Below the pieces are notes generated by a model. It made no database searches. It was not told the origin of the DNA and worked only from the letters and a program-made list of their open reading frames with translations. The position numbers and the translations under genes are program-made. DNA of 10,789 nucleotides from an uncultured Bacteroides sp. GTDB taxonomy: Bacteria > Bacteroidota > Bacteroidia > Bacteroidales > Bacteroidaceae. Shown here piece by piece: positions 1-6,253 of this stretch. Each line of letters opens with the position of its first letter. The stretch's first letter is position 1. The DNA is taken from NCBI GenBank assembly GCA_900557355.1, contig USSR01000177.1, positions 1 to 10,789 of the forward strand. The letters are read 5' to 3'.

Positions 1-154
1 TTAAGAGCTGAAAGATGCAGGATTGATACAGGGAGAAATAGAAACTCCCAAAGTAAAATACTGCATCAACCGTGAAAATTGGAAGATTGCCTCTATGCTC
101 TTCACCGAATTTTTTGGGCAATGCCTGTGCGAAAAAGAAAGATGTTGCAAGTAA
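1..154 (+). pseudogene. arsR: ArsR-family arsenic repressor, 3' remnant with in-frame stop at the window edge
   Basis: Reading codons from position 5 to the TAA at 152-154 gives 49 residues starting ELKDAGLIQGEIETPKVKYC. This is the recognition-helix end and beta-wing of an ArsR/SmtB winged-helix repressor, which normally follows a SQHLKEL-like segment. The tail carries four cysteines (fragment residues 40, 42, 47, 48), like the C-terminal As(III) sites of some ArsR proteins. The family represses its own ars operon and releases DNA on binding As(III). In the same frame the codon at 2-4 is TAA, just where a Lys codon of HLKEL is expected. Losing one A from CTT AAA GAG would produce exactly this. 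The gene may therefore be frameshifted, the base call may be wrong, or the window may start at a junction. It lies 77 bp before the ArsF-like gene. The family call is strong; the disruption is likely but rests on a few bases at the edge. Confidence 0.72.
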
Positions 155-231
155 TCGCAATTCTTTTTTATCCCAAATGTTCGTTGTTTTACGAAATACA
201 AACATAAGTTTAATCAAATAAAAGAAGAAGT

Positions 232-681
232 ATGAACAAACTGATTTTGGCTTTTGTCGTTTGCTTCGGACTGACCGCTTGCGGAAACAACGATGCAAAA
301 AAGAACGACACTGTGAAAGTGGAACAGACACAATCACAAGAAGTGAACAACCGTGTGGAAATTCTGTATTTTCACGGTAAACAGAGATGTGCCACCTGTA
401 TGGCGATAGAGAAAAACGCCAAAGAAGTCATTGAAGCACAATTCGCAGAAGAAATTAAGAACGGTACTGTGGTTTTCAAGGCAATTGACATTTCCAAACC
501 GGAGAATGAAAAGATTGCCGAGAAATACGAGGTTACATGGTCTTCCTTGTTCATCAGCAAGTGGATAGACGGGAAAGAAACCTATGAGAACCTTACCGAA
601 TATGCCTTTGCCAATGCTCGTAAGAACCCAGATGCATTCAAAAGCGAGATAAATAGTAAAATCCGAACCGCCTTGAAATAA
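232..681 (+). CDS. arsF: ArsF-like thioredoxin-fold lipoprotein (putative nitro-arsenical reductase subunit)
   Basis: This 149-residue protein starts with a lipoprotein signal: hydrophobic residues 3-15 and the lipobox LTAC ending at Cys17. It should be anchored at the periplasmic face of a membrane. After a charged linker (18-40) comes a thioredoxin-like domain with beta strand VEILYFHG (42-49) and the redox pair C53-A-T-C56. The FHGKQRCATC signature matches the ArsF family. In Shewanella, ArsE and ArsF together reduce the nitro group of nitrophenyl arsenicals such as roxarsone, and ArsG exports the product. The next gene, 6 bp downstream, is an ArsG-type membrane protein, which supports the pairing. 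The start ATG follows AGAAGAAG. The family assignment is by pattern recognition, and the substrate in this organism is inferred. A general periplasmic thiol-transfer role with the CcdA-like neighbour is the main alternative. Confidence 0.85.
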   Translation: MNKLILAFVVCFGLTACGNNDAKKNDTVKVEQTQSQEVNNRVEILYFHGKQRCATCMAIEKNAKEVIEAQFAEEIKNGTVVFKAIDISKPENEKIAEKYEVTWSSLFISKWIDGKETYENLTEYAFANARKNPDAFKSEINSKIRTALK

Positions 682-687
682 TCATAT

Positions 688-1392
688 ATGGACTGGCTAC
701 AGACTTTATTGGATAGCAGCACAACACCGACACTGACGGCATTCCTGTTAGGATTACTTACAGCGGTATCGCCTTGTCCGTTGGCTACAAATATAGCGGC
801 AATCGGTTTTATAAGCAAAGACATCAAGAACAGGCAACGCATCTTTCGTAACGGTCTTTTATACACCTTGGGTCGCGTCATCGCCTATACCGTATTAGGT
901 GTCATCTTGATTCTTATACTGAAAGAAGGGGCAAGTCTGTTCGGTATCCAGAAATTCATAGGCAAATATGGAGAATTGATTCTCGGTCCGGCATTACTTC
1001 TGACCGGGATGTTCATTCTGTTCGGTAACAAACTCAAATTGCCCTCTTTCGGATTCAAAGGTAATGGTGAAAGCCTGGCACGAAAGGGCGGTTGGGGAGC
1101 ATTGGCTCTTGGAATGCTGTTCGCTATGGCATTCTGCCCTACAAGCGGTGTGTTCTATTTCGGTATGCTGATACCGATGTCTGCCACAGCAACGATGGGT
1201 TATCTGTTGCCGATATTGTTTGCCATTGCTACGGCATTGCCTGTTTTGGTGGTCGCTTGGATATTGGCGTTCAGTGTCCAGCACATCGGCAGTTTCTACG
1301 GCAAGATGCAGACCGTACAGAAATGGCTGAATGGAATTGTTGGTTGCCTGTTCGTAGGAATAGGAGTATATTATTGTATCGTAATGTTTTAA
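688..1392 (+). CDS. arsG: ArsG-like CcdA/DsbD-type membrane transporter
   Basis: This 234-residue integral membrane protein has about six hydrophobic segments (roughly 15-40, 57-79, 95-113, 136-160, 168-195, 212-232). It shows the pseudo-symmetric cysteine pair of the CcdA/DsbD fold, with SPCPLATN (Cys30) opening the first half and AFCPTSG (Cys150) opening the second. In CcdA/DsbD these cysteines carry electrons across the membrane. In the ArsG branch the protein is reported to export trivalent aromatic aminoarsenicals. It starts 6 bp after the ArsF-like gene, and the two are probably co-translated and act together. Two modes are possible: export of an arsenical bound to Cys30/Cys150, or delivery of reducing power to the ArsF CXXC outside the membrane. 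The fold is secure from sequence; the transported species is inference from the family and context. Confidence 0.85.
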   Translation: MDWLQTLLDSSTTPTLTAFLLGLLTAVSPCPLATNIAAIGFISKDIKNRQRIFRNGLLYTLGRVIAYTVLGVILILILKEGASLFGIQKFIGKYGELILGPALLLTGMFILFGNKLKLPSFGFKGNGESLARKGGWGALALGMLFAMAFCPTSGVFYFGMLIPMSATATMGYLLPILFAIATALPVLVVAWILAFSVQHIGSFYGKMQTVQKWLNGIVGCLFVGIGVYYCIVMF

Positions 1393-1407
1393 TTAACCAA
1401 GGATGCA

Positions 1408-2304
1408 ATGAACACTTTGATAGAAACATTAAAATACTTCGTGTTTATCACGGCAGAATTGATAGCACTGTTCCTGCTGATCAGTGCGGTTGTCGAAATA
1501 ATACTGATGTATATTCCGCAAGACAAAATCAAGCAATGGCTTTCTGGACGTGGAATCTTAGGCAATGTCATGGCAGCAGGATTCGGGGCACTCACCCCAT
1601 TTTGCGCCTGTTCCACCATTCCGATGACAGTCGGTTTCCTCAATGCCGGAGTTCCTTTTGGAAGTACCATGTCATTCCTTATAGCTTCTCCGCTGCTCAA
1701 TCCTATAATAATAGGAATGTTGGGGGCAATGGTCGGTGTAAAGGCGATGCTTGCATATTTCATTATTGCTTTCGCCGCCTCGGTCCTGTTCGGTGTGGTA
1801 TTGGAAAAAATGGGGATGCAGAAGTATGTGAAAAACGTACGTCTCCGTAACGAACATAACGTAGGCAGTGAGGACAAAAGACAATGGACTATAAAGCGTA
1901 AACTGAGAGAAGCATTCGTTTCGGCTTGGGACAGTCTGCGCCCTATTTTAGGTTACTTGTTAATTGGAGTCGCACTCGGAGCAGGGATATACGGCTATAT
2001 GCCACAAGATTTTGTGCTGAAGATAGCCGGACCAGACAATCTGTTTGCCATTCCTATCGCAGCCGTATTGGGCATACCGTTGTATATCAGTGCTGAAACG
2101 GCAATCCCTATCGGGGTCGCACTGATGGCTAAGGGTATGAGCATCGGCACTGTGATAGCGTTGGTTATTGGCGGTGCAGGTATGGCAATTCCGGAAATGA
2201 CAATGCTTGCAAGCATTTTCCGTAAGAAATTGGTCGCAACGATTGTCGTTGTAATATTCCTTACGGCTGTAATTACAGGTTATTTATTTAACATATTATT
2301 GTAA
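1408..2304 (+). CDS. ArsP-type permease (DUF318/PF03773 family)
   Basis: This 298-residue membrane protein has two groups of four or so hydrophobic helices, separated by a basic cytoplasmic loop at about residues 136-168. The conserved loop GALTPFCACSTIP (Cys66, Cys68) and the later GIPLYISAETAIP segment (222-234) are the paired family motifs. Characterised ArsP proteins, such as that of Campylobacter jejuni, export trivalent organoarsenicals including methylarsenite, and cysteines are important there. The ATG at 1408 lies 15 bp after arsG and follows AAGGATGCA, an acceptable ribosome site. In this operon it is the best candidate for an arsenical exporter, since no acr3 or arsB is visible. 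Whether it prefers As(III) or organic forms cannot be told from sequence. The family call is firm, so the gene symbol is left blank only because substrate data are lacking. Confidence 0.88.
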   Translation: MNTLIETLKYFVFITAELIALFLLISAVVEIILMYIPQDKIKQWLSGRGILGNVMAAGFGALTPFCACSTIPMTVGFLNAGVPFGSTMSFLIASPLLNPIIIGMLGAMVGVKAMLAYFIIAFAASVLFGVVLEKMGMQKYVKNVRLRNEHNVGSEDKRQWTIKRKLREAFVSAWDSLRPILGYLLIGVALGAGIYGYMPQDFVLKIAGPDNLFAIPIAAVLGIPLYISAETAIPIGVALMAKGMSIGTVIALVIGGAGMAIPEMTMLASIFRKKLVATIVVVIFLTAVITGYLFNILL

Positions 2305-2326
2305 GACAATTAAATATCAAAAGAAT

Positions 2327-2702
2327 ATGGAAACAAAAAAAGAAAACAAAAAAGGATTCTGGGCTTCATTATTCTCTCCGAAGCCTTGCTCGTGTTCATG
2401 TGGCAGTAATCTGATAATAGAAGAGCCCGAAAAACCAGAAACGTCTTGTTGCTGCGGAGATAAGTCATCTGCAAATCAAGATATTGGGACCGGGGTGCGC
2501 CAAATGCAAATCAACCTATCAAGTTATTGAGAGAGTGGTCAGCGAAAACAAACTTGATGTGAAGCTTACGAAAATAGAGGACATTGCCGAAATAATGAGC
2601 CACAACATTATGGCAACTCCTGCGGTTGTAGTGGACGGTACTGTCAAAATAAAGGGACATGTTCCGTCTGAAAGTGAAGTAAAACAACTGTTGGGAATTT
2701 AA
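2327..2702 (+). pseudogene. Cys-rich thioredoxin-like protein, apparently frameshifted
   Basis: Starting at the ATG at 2327 (22 bp after the permease), the first frame encodes a Lys-rich start, FWASLFSPKP, and six cysteines in two clusters (CSCSC at 21-25 and CCC at 41-43). It then runs out of register and stops at 2530. A second frame, one base ahead and open from 2421 to 2702, carries QIKILGPGCAKCKSTYQ and a complete small thioredoxin fold of the redox-active-disulfide-2 type: CAKC active site, ATPAVVVDGTV cis-Pro strand, and a C-terminal helix. Removing one A from GCAAAT near 2473-2475 would join them as a product of about 124 residues. The downstream half alone has only a TTG start at 2484 with no ribosome site. 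Likely roles are a thiol reductant or ArsE-like partner of ArsF, with the Cys clusters holding As(III). Two separate genes or recoding are less likely alternatives. Confidence 0.72.
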
Positions 2703-2712
2703 TCTGTCTTGT

Positions 2713-4053
2713 ATGGAGTTAAAAAAGGAGTTGAAAATTCTGTTATGGATTGTCGCTGTTTTTGTGGCAGTATTCTTTCTGCCACTTGACAGCGAACGGT
2801 TCATGACAGCCGTCACTGCAACGCTTGACCTTGCGAAGTGGTATGCAAGGGAGCACGTGGTTTTGTGCTTGCTGCCAGCCTTCTTCATTGCCGGAGTAAT
2901 TGCCGTATTCGTAAGTCAAGGTTCGGTACTCAAATACTTCGGGGCTAATGCCAAGAAATGGCTCTCCTATACGGTAGCAGCCATTTCTGGTGGAATCCTT
3001 GCAGTATGTTCGTGTACTATACTGCCATTGTTCACAAGCATCTACAAACGTGGTGCAGGATTGGGTCCGGCAGTGGCATTCCTGTATTCCGGTCCGGCAA
3101 TAAGCATTCTGTCGATTATACTGACGGCTCGTATTTTGGGCTTTGAAATGGGGGTGGCACGAATAATCGGTGCTGTACTATTCTCCGTTATCATCGGATT
3201 GGCAATGTCATTCATTTTCCGCAAGGAAGAGAAAGCCAAGAAAGAGGAACAGATGAATATCGTTCCGCCCCCAGAAAAACGTCCGATGTGGCAGACTTCG
3301 TTCCATTTCTTTACGCTGGTTCTTATCCTTGTATTTGCAAACTGGGGCGCACCTGCTTCGTCAGATACTGGACTCTGGTATTATATATTCACTTACAAGT
3401 GGTATATTGTCGGTGCATTGTCGCTGTTGCTTTGCTGGTCGCTTGTCCGAATACTGAAACTGCGAGTGCTTGGGGTGGTACTTGGCGCGATGGCTACTGC
3501 CGTTTCCGTCATCCTTGCCAATCTGTTTATTGATGATACAAAACTGATTCCACTTGTGCCGATGATTGTTGCGATTACCGCTCTCGCCGTCATCCTGCTC
3601 TTTGACAAACAGGATGAAGAAAACAGGGAATGGGCAATATCCTCGTGGGGCTTCGCCAAACAGATATTGCCGTTGCTGGCTATAGGTGTAGTGACAGCAG
3701 GTTTCCTGCTTGGTTCAACGCACGACAATACAGCCATTGCAGGTGTCATTCCGAACAGTTGGATAGAATGGGCAGTCGGGGGTAATTCGCTTTTGTCTAA
3801 CTTCTTTGCATCGTTTACAGGTGCATTTATGTATTTCGCCACATTGACCGAAGTTCCAATCATTCAAGGTCTGTTAGCTTCCGGCATGGGTAAAGGTCCG
3901 GCACTGGCATTGCTGTTGGCTGGTCCGTCATTGTCTCTTCCGAATATGTTGGTCATCTGTGGTGTAATGGGTACAAAGAAGACCATTGTATATGTTACTC
4001 TTGTAATCGTAATGGCAACGGTTTCAGGCTTTATATATGGAAATCTATTTTAG
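2713..4053 (+). CDS. large ArsP-superfamily permease
   Basis: This 446-residue protein has roughly ten to twelve hydrophobic helices. The first half contains GGILAVCSCTILPLFTSIY (Cys99, Cys101), the DUF318 signature in its long-form variant. The second half repeats the topology with the GPSLSLPNMLVI segment around residue 400. A charged loop rich in Lys/Glu (about 168-190) lies in the cytoplasm. Long-form members often sit next to a small thioredoxin-like gene of the kind found just upstream here, 10 bp away, which suggests thiol-dependent function. It differs from the 298-residue permease by extra helices in the middle and by CSC in place of CAC, so the two are probably not redundant. It ends 5 bp before arsC. 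Export of arsenite or an arsenic-thiol species is inferred from context; the permease family is secure. Confidence 0.85.
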   Translation: MELKKELKILLWIVAVFVAVFFLPLDSERFMTAVTATLDLAKWYAREHVVLCLLPAFFIAGVIAVFVSQGSVLKYFGANAKKWLSYTVAAISGGILAVCSCTILPLFTSIYKRGAGLGPAVAFLYSGPAISILSIILTARILGFEMGVARIIGAVLFSVIIGLAMSFIFRKEEKAKKEEQMNIVPPPEKRPMWQTSFHFFTLVLILVFANWGAPASSDTGLWYYIFTYKWYIVGALSLLLCWSLVRILKLRVLGVVLGAMATAVSVILANLFIDDTKLIPLVPMIVAITALAVILLFDKQDEENREWAISSWGFAKQILPLLAIGVVTAGFLLGSTHDNTAIAGVIPNSWIEWAVGGNSLLSNFFASFTGAFMYFATLTEVPIIQGLLASGMGKGPALALLLAGPSLSLPNMLVICGVMGTKKTIVYVTLVIVMATVSGFIYGNLF

Positions 4054-4058
4054 AAATT

Positions 4059-4481
4059 ATGAGAGTATTGATACTTTGTACAGGAAATAGTTGCCGCAGT
4101 CAGATGGCTCATGGCATTTTGCAATCATTGGATGATACGATTGAGGTCTGTTCGGCAGGCGCACATCCTGTTGAACAAGTAAACCCTAATGCCATAGCGG
4201 TAATGCGTGAAATAGGCATAGACATATCCGAACATACTCCCACAGATGTAAGGCAATACCTTACCCAAGAATGGGATTATGTAATAACGGTATGCGGAAA
4301 TGCCAATGAAACCTGCCCGGTATTTGCAGGACATGTCAAACATCGCTTGCACATCGGCTTTGACGACCCTTCCGATGTAACAGGAACACCCGATTTTATT
4401 AAAAACGAGTTCCGTAGAGTACGAGATAATATCAAGATGAAATTCTATGATTTTTATCTTCACATTAAGGGTCATTGCTGA
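4059..4481 (+). CDS. arsC: arsenate reductase, thioredoxin-coupled low-molecular-weight phosphatase type
   Basis: This 140-residue cytoplasmic enzyme reduces As(V) to As(III). The P-loop CTGNSCRS (Cys7 to Arg13, CX5RS) starts the protein. Two more cysteines lie in VITVCGNANETCP (Cys79, Cys86), and the general-acid region is DDPSD (102-106). The cysteine spacing, 72 then 7, is identical to the catalytic triad of Staphylococcus pI258 ArsC (Cys10, Cys82, Cys89), which passes a disulfide to thioredoxin. This separates it from plain tyrosine phosphatases, which lack the last two cysteines, and from the glutaredoxin-dependent ArsC family. It is the last gene of the operon, 5 bp after the large permease and followed by a terminator hairpin. 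The length is normal and no defect is seen. The thioredoxin-like gene two places upstream could be its reductant, but the cell's general thioredoxin would also serve. Confidence 0.95.
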   Translation: MRVLILCTGNSCRSQMAHGILQSLDDTIEVCSAGAHPVEQVNPNAIAVMREIGIDISEHTPTDVRQYLTQEWDYVITVCGNANETCPVFAGHVKHRLHIGFDDPSDVTGTPDFIKNEFRRVRDNIKMKFYDFYLHIKGHC

Positions 4482-4557
4482 TGACCAATAAAGAAGAAGT
4501 TACCTCAGCATACATTTTCTTGTTCTACTCAATCTACCAATCACACGCTCCATTAGC

Positions 4558-4595
4558 AACATCGGCAACCTCTTTGTAGGTCTGCCGATGTTTTT
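4558..4595 (+). terminator. intrinsic terminator of the ars operon
   Basis: AACATCGGCA (4558-4567) and TGCCGATGTT (4583-4592) form a perfect 10-bp stem. ACCT and AGGT inside can extend it past a one-base bulge. A T run follows directly. It lies 77 bp after the arsC stop and should end the ars transcript. Confidence 0.88.
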
Positions 4596-4703
4596 ATTAC
4601 TCGGACATTCTGTTTTTCTTTCATCAGAATCACGCACATCACTTAACGAGTGCAAAACCTCCAAATTTTACTTGATAACAGACCATATGTTCAACAGAAA
4701 ATA

Positions 4704-4713
4704 GTATCTTTGC
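4704..4713 (+). promoter_or_regulatory. TAnnTTTG -7-like element, also matches a CTnDOT-type att core
   Basis: GTATCTTTGC contains TATCTTTG, a match to the Bacteroidetes -7 consensus TAnnTTTG. No TTTG -33 box sits 19-21 bp upstream, and no clear gene starts soon after. The full ten bases also match GTANNTTTGC, the core recognised by the CTnDOT integrase. One match of this size can be chance. Confidence 0.4.
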
Positions 4714-4884
4714 ACACATACAGAGTTATTTGACAGAAAAGCACTGCATATCGCAGAAGTTATGACCATTGCCAAGTCATTACCTCATATTTGTAAAACA
4801 TATCATAAGTGGCTTATTCTTAATTAAATACTATTCTTGAATAGGATTTTATTAAAAAAGTATGCATAGAGTGGAATAGAAATG

Positions 4885-4904
4885 AACTATAAATCTTTAT
4901 AGTT
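4885..4904. repeat. perfect 9-bp inverted repeat
   Basis: AACTATAAA (4885-4893), a 2-base gap, and TTTATAGTT (4896-4904) form a perfect dyad in the gene-free spacer. With a 2-base gap it suits a dimeric protein site better than a hairpin. No regulator is known for it and it lies 273 bp before the sigma gene start. Confidence 0.55.
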
Positions 4905-4954
4905 AACCTTACTGAACAGTGATCTCTAAGTGAAGCATTTGTTGCTATTATATT

Positions 4955-5080
4955 GAGAATATTTTGCCATCGTATTGGCAATCTTTTGCCAACACGATAG
5001 CACAACTTTGCCAACACAGTGGCACGGCTTTGCTGGCATGGTGGCACAACTTTGCCAATGCGGTGGCAAAAAATGGCAAA
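4955..5080. repeat. degenerate 22-bp tandem repeat, about 5.7 units
   Basis: Units start at 4955, 4977, 4999, 5021, 5043 and 5065 (last one partial). The consensus is near GGCACAACTTTGCCAACACGGT. Each unit contains TTTGCCA, and the following unit starts with TGGCA across the junction, so neighbouring units can form short GCCA/TGGC hairpins. The period is not a multiple of three, so all frames stay fairly open and create spurious reading frames on both strands. The array ends 97 bp before the sigma factor start. It has no spacers and is not a CRISPR array. Confidence 0.8.
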
Positions 5081-5177
5081 TTCTGGGCTTGAAAACAGCC
5101 TTGACTTTTCCTTTTTTTCTTCTCTCCTGCAACTAATATCCAAAACCGGCGTCTTATGTACAAAAGACTATCTTAAG

Positions 5178-5666
5178 ATGGAACAGAATATGAAAGAAAA
5201 ACAGTTCACTTCCCTCATTGAGGAATACAAGCGAGTGATCTATAAAATCTGCTACATGTACGCTACGGATGGGGATAATTTTAAAGATCTCTATCAGGAT
5301 GTCGTGATAAACCTTTGGAAAGGCTTCGAGGGTTATGAAAGAAAGGGTAAACCTTCTTCGTGGATTTACCGCGTGGGATTGAACACCTGTATCTCCTTCT
5401 ACCGCCAGCAGCAACGCCGGGGCGAACATACTTCCTTGGATTCCCTCTACGGGCTGGAAGCAGAAGATAGTGGAACGACCAAACGCTTGAAAGAGATGTA
5501 TCGCCTCATTGCGGGACTGGACAAGTTTGAACGTGCCCTCATCTTGCTGTGGCTGGATGAAAATTCTTATGAGGAGATTGCGGAAATTGTCGGCGTGCCG
5601 CGCAACACCGTAGCTTCAAGATTGAAACGAATCAAGGATAAACTTACAAAACAAGCGAATAGCTAA
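5178..5666 (+). CDS. ECF-type RNA polymerase sigma factor
   Basis: This 162-residue protein has the two-domain layout of extracytoplasmic-function sigma factors. Region 2 (about 8-80) includes DLYQDVVINLWKGF, which binds core polymerase, and SSWIYRVGLNTCISFYR, which reads and melts the -10 element. Region 4 (about 105-157) has LDKFERALILLWLDENSYEEIAEIVGVPRNTVASRLKR, written here as one motif from 114 to 151 in outline: a helix followed by the -35-binding helix-turn-helix at 129-152. I chose ATG 5178 (alternatively 5190) because the upstream in-frame extension to 5019 runs through the tandem repeat and has no sigma similarity. The stop is 13 bp before the next gene, a membrane protein that is a candidate partner. 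The signal sensed is unknown. No SusC/SusD or FecR-like gene follows, so this is not a standard nutrient-import sigma pair. Confidence 0.92.
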   Translation: MEQNMKEKQFTSLIEEYKRVIYKICYMYATDGDNFKDLYQDVVINLWKGFEGYERKGKPSSWIYRVGLNTCISFYRQQQRRGEHTSLDSLYGLEAEDSGTTKRLKEMYRLIAGLDKFERALILLWLDENSYEEIAEIVGVPRNTVASRLKRIKDKLTKQANS

Positions 5667-5679
5667 AATAAAACAGATT

Positions 5680-6240
5680 ATGGAACTGGAAGAATTGAAA
5701 CAAAATTGGAATATAATGGAAGAAAGGCTCGGACGCCTGGAAATGGAGCAGCGCCAGCAACAAAATAGTAAGGTGGTCAGCAAAGTAAAGCAGGTGCAGG
5801 ATCGTGTGTTGCGTCGATTTACGGTTCTAGTGCTTTGTCTACCTCTTATGTCTTGGTTTTTGGTGCGCAATCAAGTATATGATTTCAGCGTACTGACGTG
5901 GATATTGTTGTTTTTGTTTGTAGTTGTGATACTCGCCCGGCAACTTACGTGGATGTTGCTGCTAAGGAAGATTGATTGCCTGAAGATGACTGTGCGTGAA
6001 GTGTGTCTTGCGGAGAGTCGTTTCCGGATGTCTTTCAAAGTGGGGATAGCTGTGAGTGTGTTGTGTGGCGTACCGTTGCTGGCAAGCATGATATGGGATA
6101 TGTCCCAAATGGGGGATCGTTATATATTGATAGGCGCCTGGACTGGTCTTGTCATAGGGTTGCTGATAGGAATTCGTTTGTTCCTCAAAGCATGGAGCGG
6201 GATAAAAGAACTGAAAGAGGCAATAACGGATTTGCAGTAG
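5680..6240 (+). CDS. four-helix membrane protein, candidate anti-sigma factor
   Basis: I do not recognise a named family for this 186-residue protein. Residues 1-45 are highly charged, with MELEELKQNWNIMEERLGRL and a Gln-rich stretch (25-29), and probably form an amphipathic or coiled-coil cytoplasmic segment. Hydrophobic stretches at about 47-63, 70-94, 120-138 and 148-168 predict four membrane helices. The C-terminus (170-186) is again charged. There is no zinc-binding HXXXCXXC motif and no FecR domain. Its position 13 bp after the sigma gene and its cytoplasmic N-terminal helix fit a membrane anti-sigma factor or accessory protein holding the sigma factor inactive. That role is inference from order and topology only. 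The start ATG follows AAACAGATT with no clear ribosome site, as is usual here. It ends just before a strong hairpin. Confidence 0.8.
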   Translation: MELEELKQNWNIMEERLGRLEMEQRQQQNSKVVSKVKQVQDRVLRRFTVLVLCLPLMSWFLVRNQVYDFSVLTWILLFLFVVVILARQLTWMLLLRKIDCLKMTVREVCLAESRFRMSFKVGIAVSVLCGVPLLASMIWDMSQMGDRYILIGAWTGLVIGLLIGIRLFLKAWSGIKELKEAITDLQ

Positions 6241-6253
6241 TCATCCTAAAAAA

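Larger units (their letters stand above)
4596..5177. other. long intergenic region without a credible gene
   Basis: No reading frame here resembles a known protein. It is AT-rich at 4660-4960 and holds the GTATCTTTGC element (4704-4713), a perfect dyad (4885-4904) and a degenerate 22-bp tandem repeat (4955-5080). The last 97 bp before the sigma factor include a pyrimidine-rich run at 5101-5130. The size and the orphan promoter-like element fit a chromosomal junction next to an acquired ars operon, but no terminal repeats or integrase prove this. Confidence 0.6.

Noticed and set aside
1092..1850. Long plus-strand reading frame overlapping arsG and the first permease
   Set aside because: It is a shadow frame; the two membrane proteins it overlaps have clear family motifs and tidy spacing.
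2463..2484. Programmed frameshifting as the explanation for the thioredoxin-like gene
   Set aside because: No clear slippery sequence, rare codon with stop, or strong downstream hairpin was seen; mutation or sequencing error is simpler.
4762..4827. A 21-residue reading frame (MTIAKSLPHI...) downstream of the TATCTTTG element
   Set aside because: Too short, no recognisable similarity and no ribosome site; probably chance.
4955..5080. CRISPR array
   Set aside because: Units are directly adjacent without unique spacers and are degenerate.
4820..5163. Minus-strand reading frames across the tandem repeat
   Set aside because: The repeat is open in several frames because of its composition; the predicted proteins are low-complexity translations of it.
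5019..5177. N-terminal extension of the sigma factor to a GTG/ATG-like start at 5019
   Set aside because: It translates the 22-bp repeat and a pyrimidine tract, and has no sigma-factor content. The ATG at 5178 gives the normal length.
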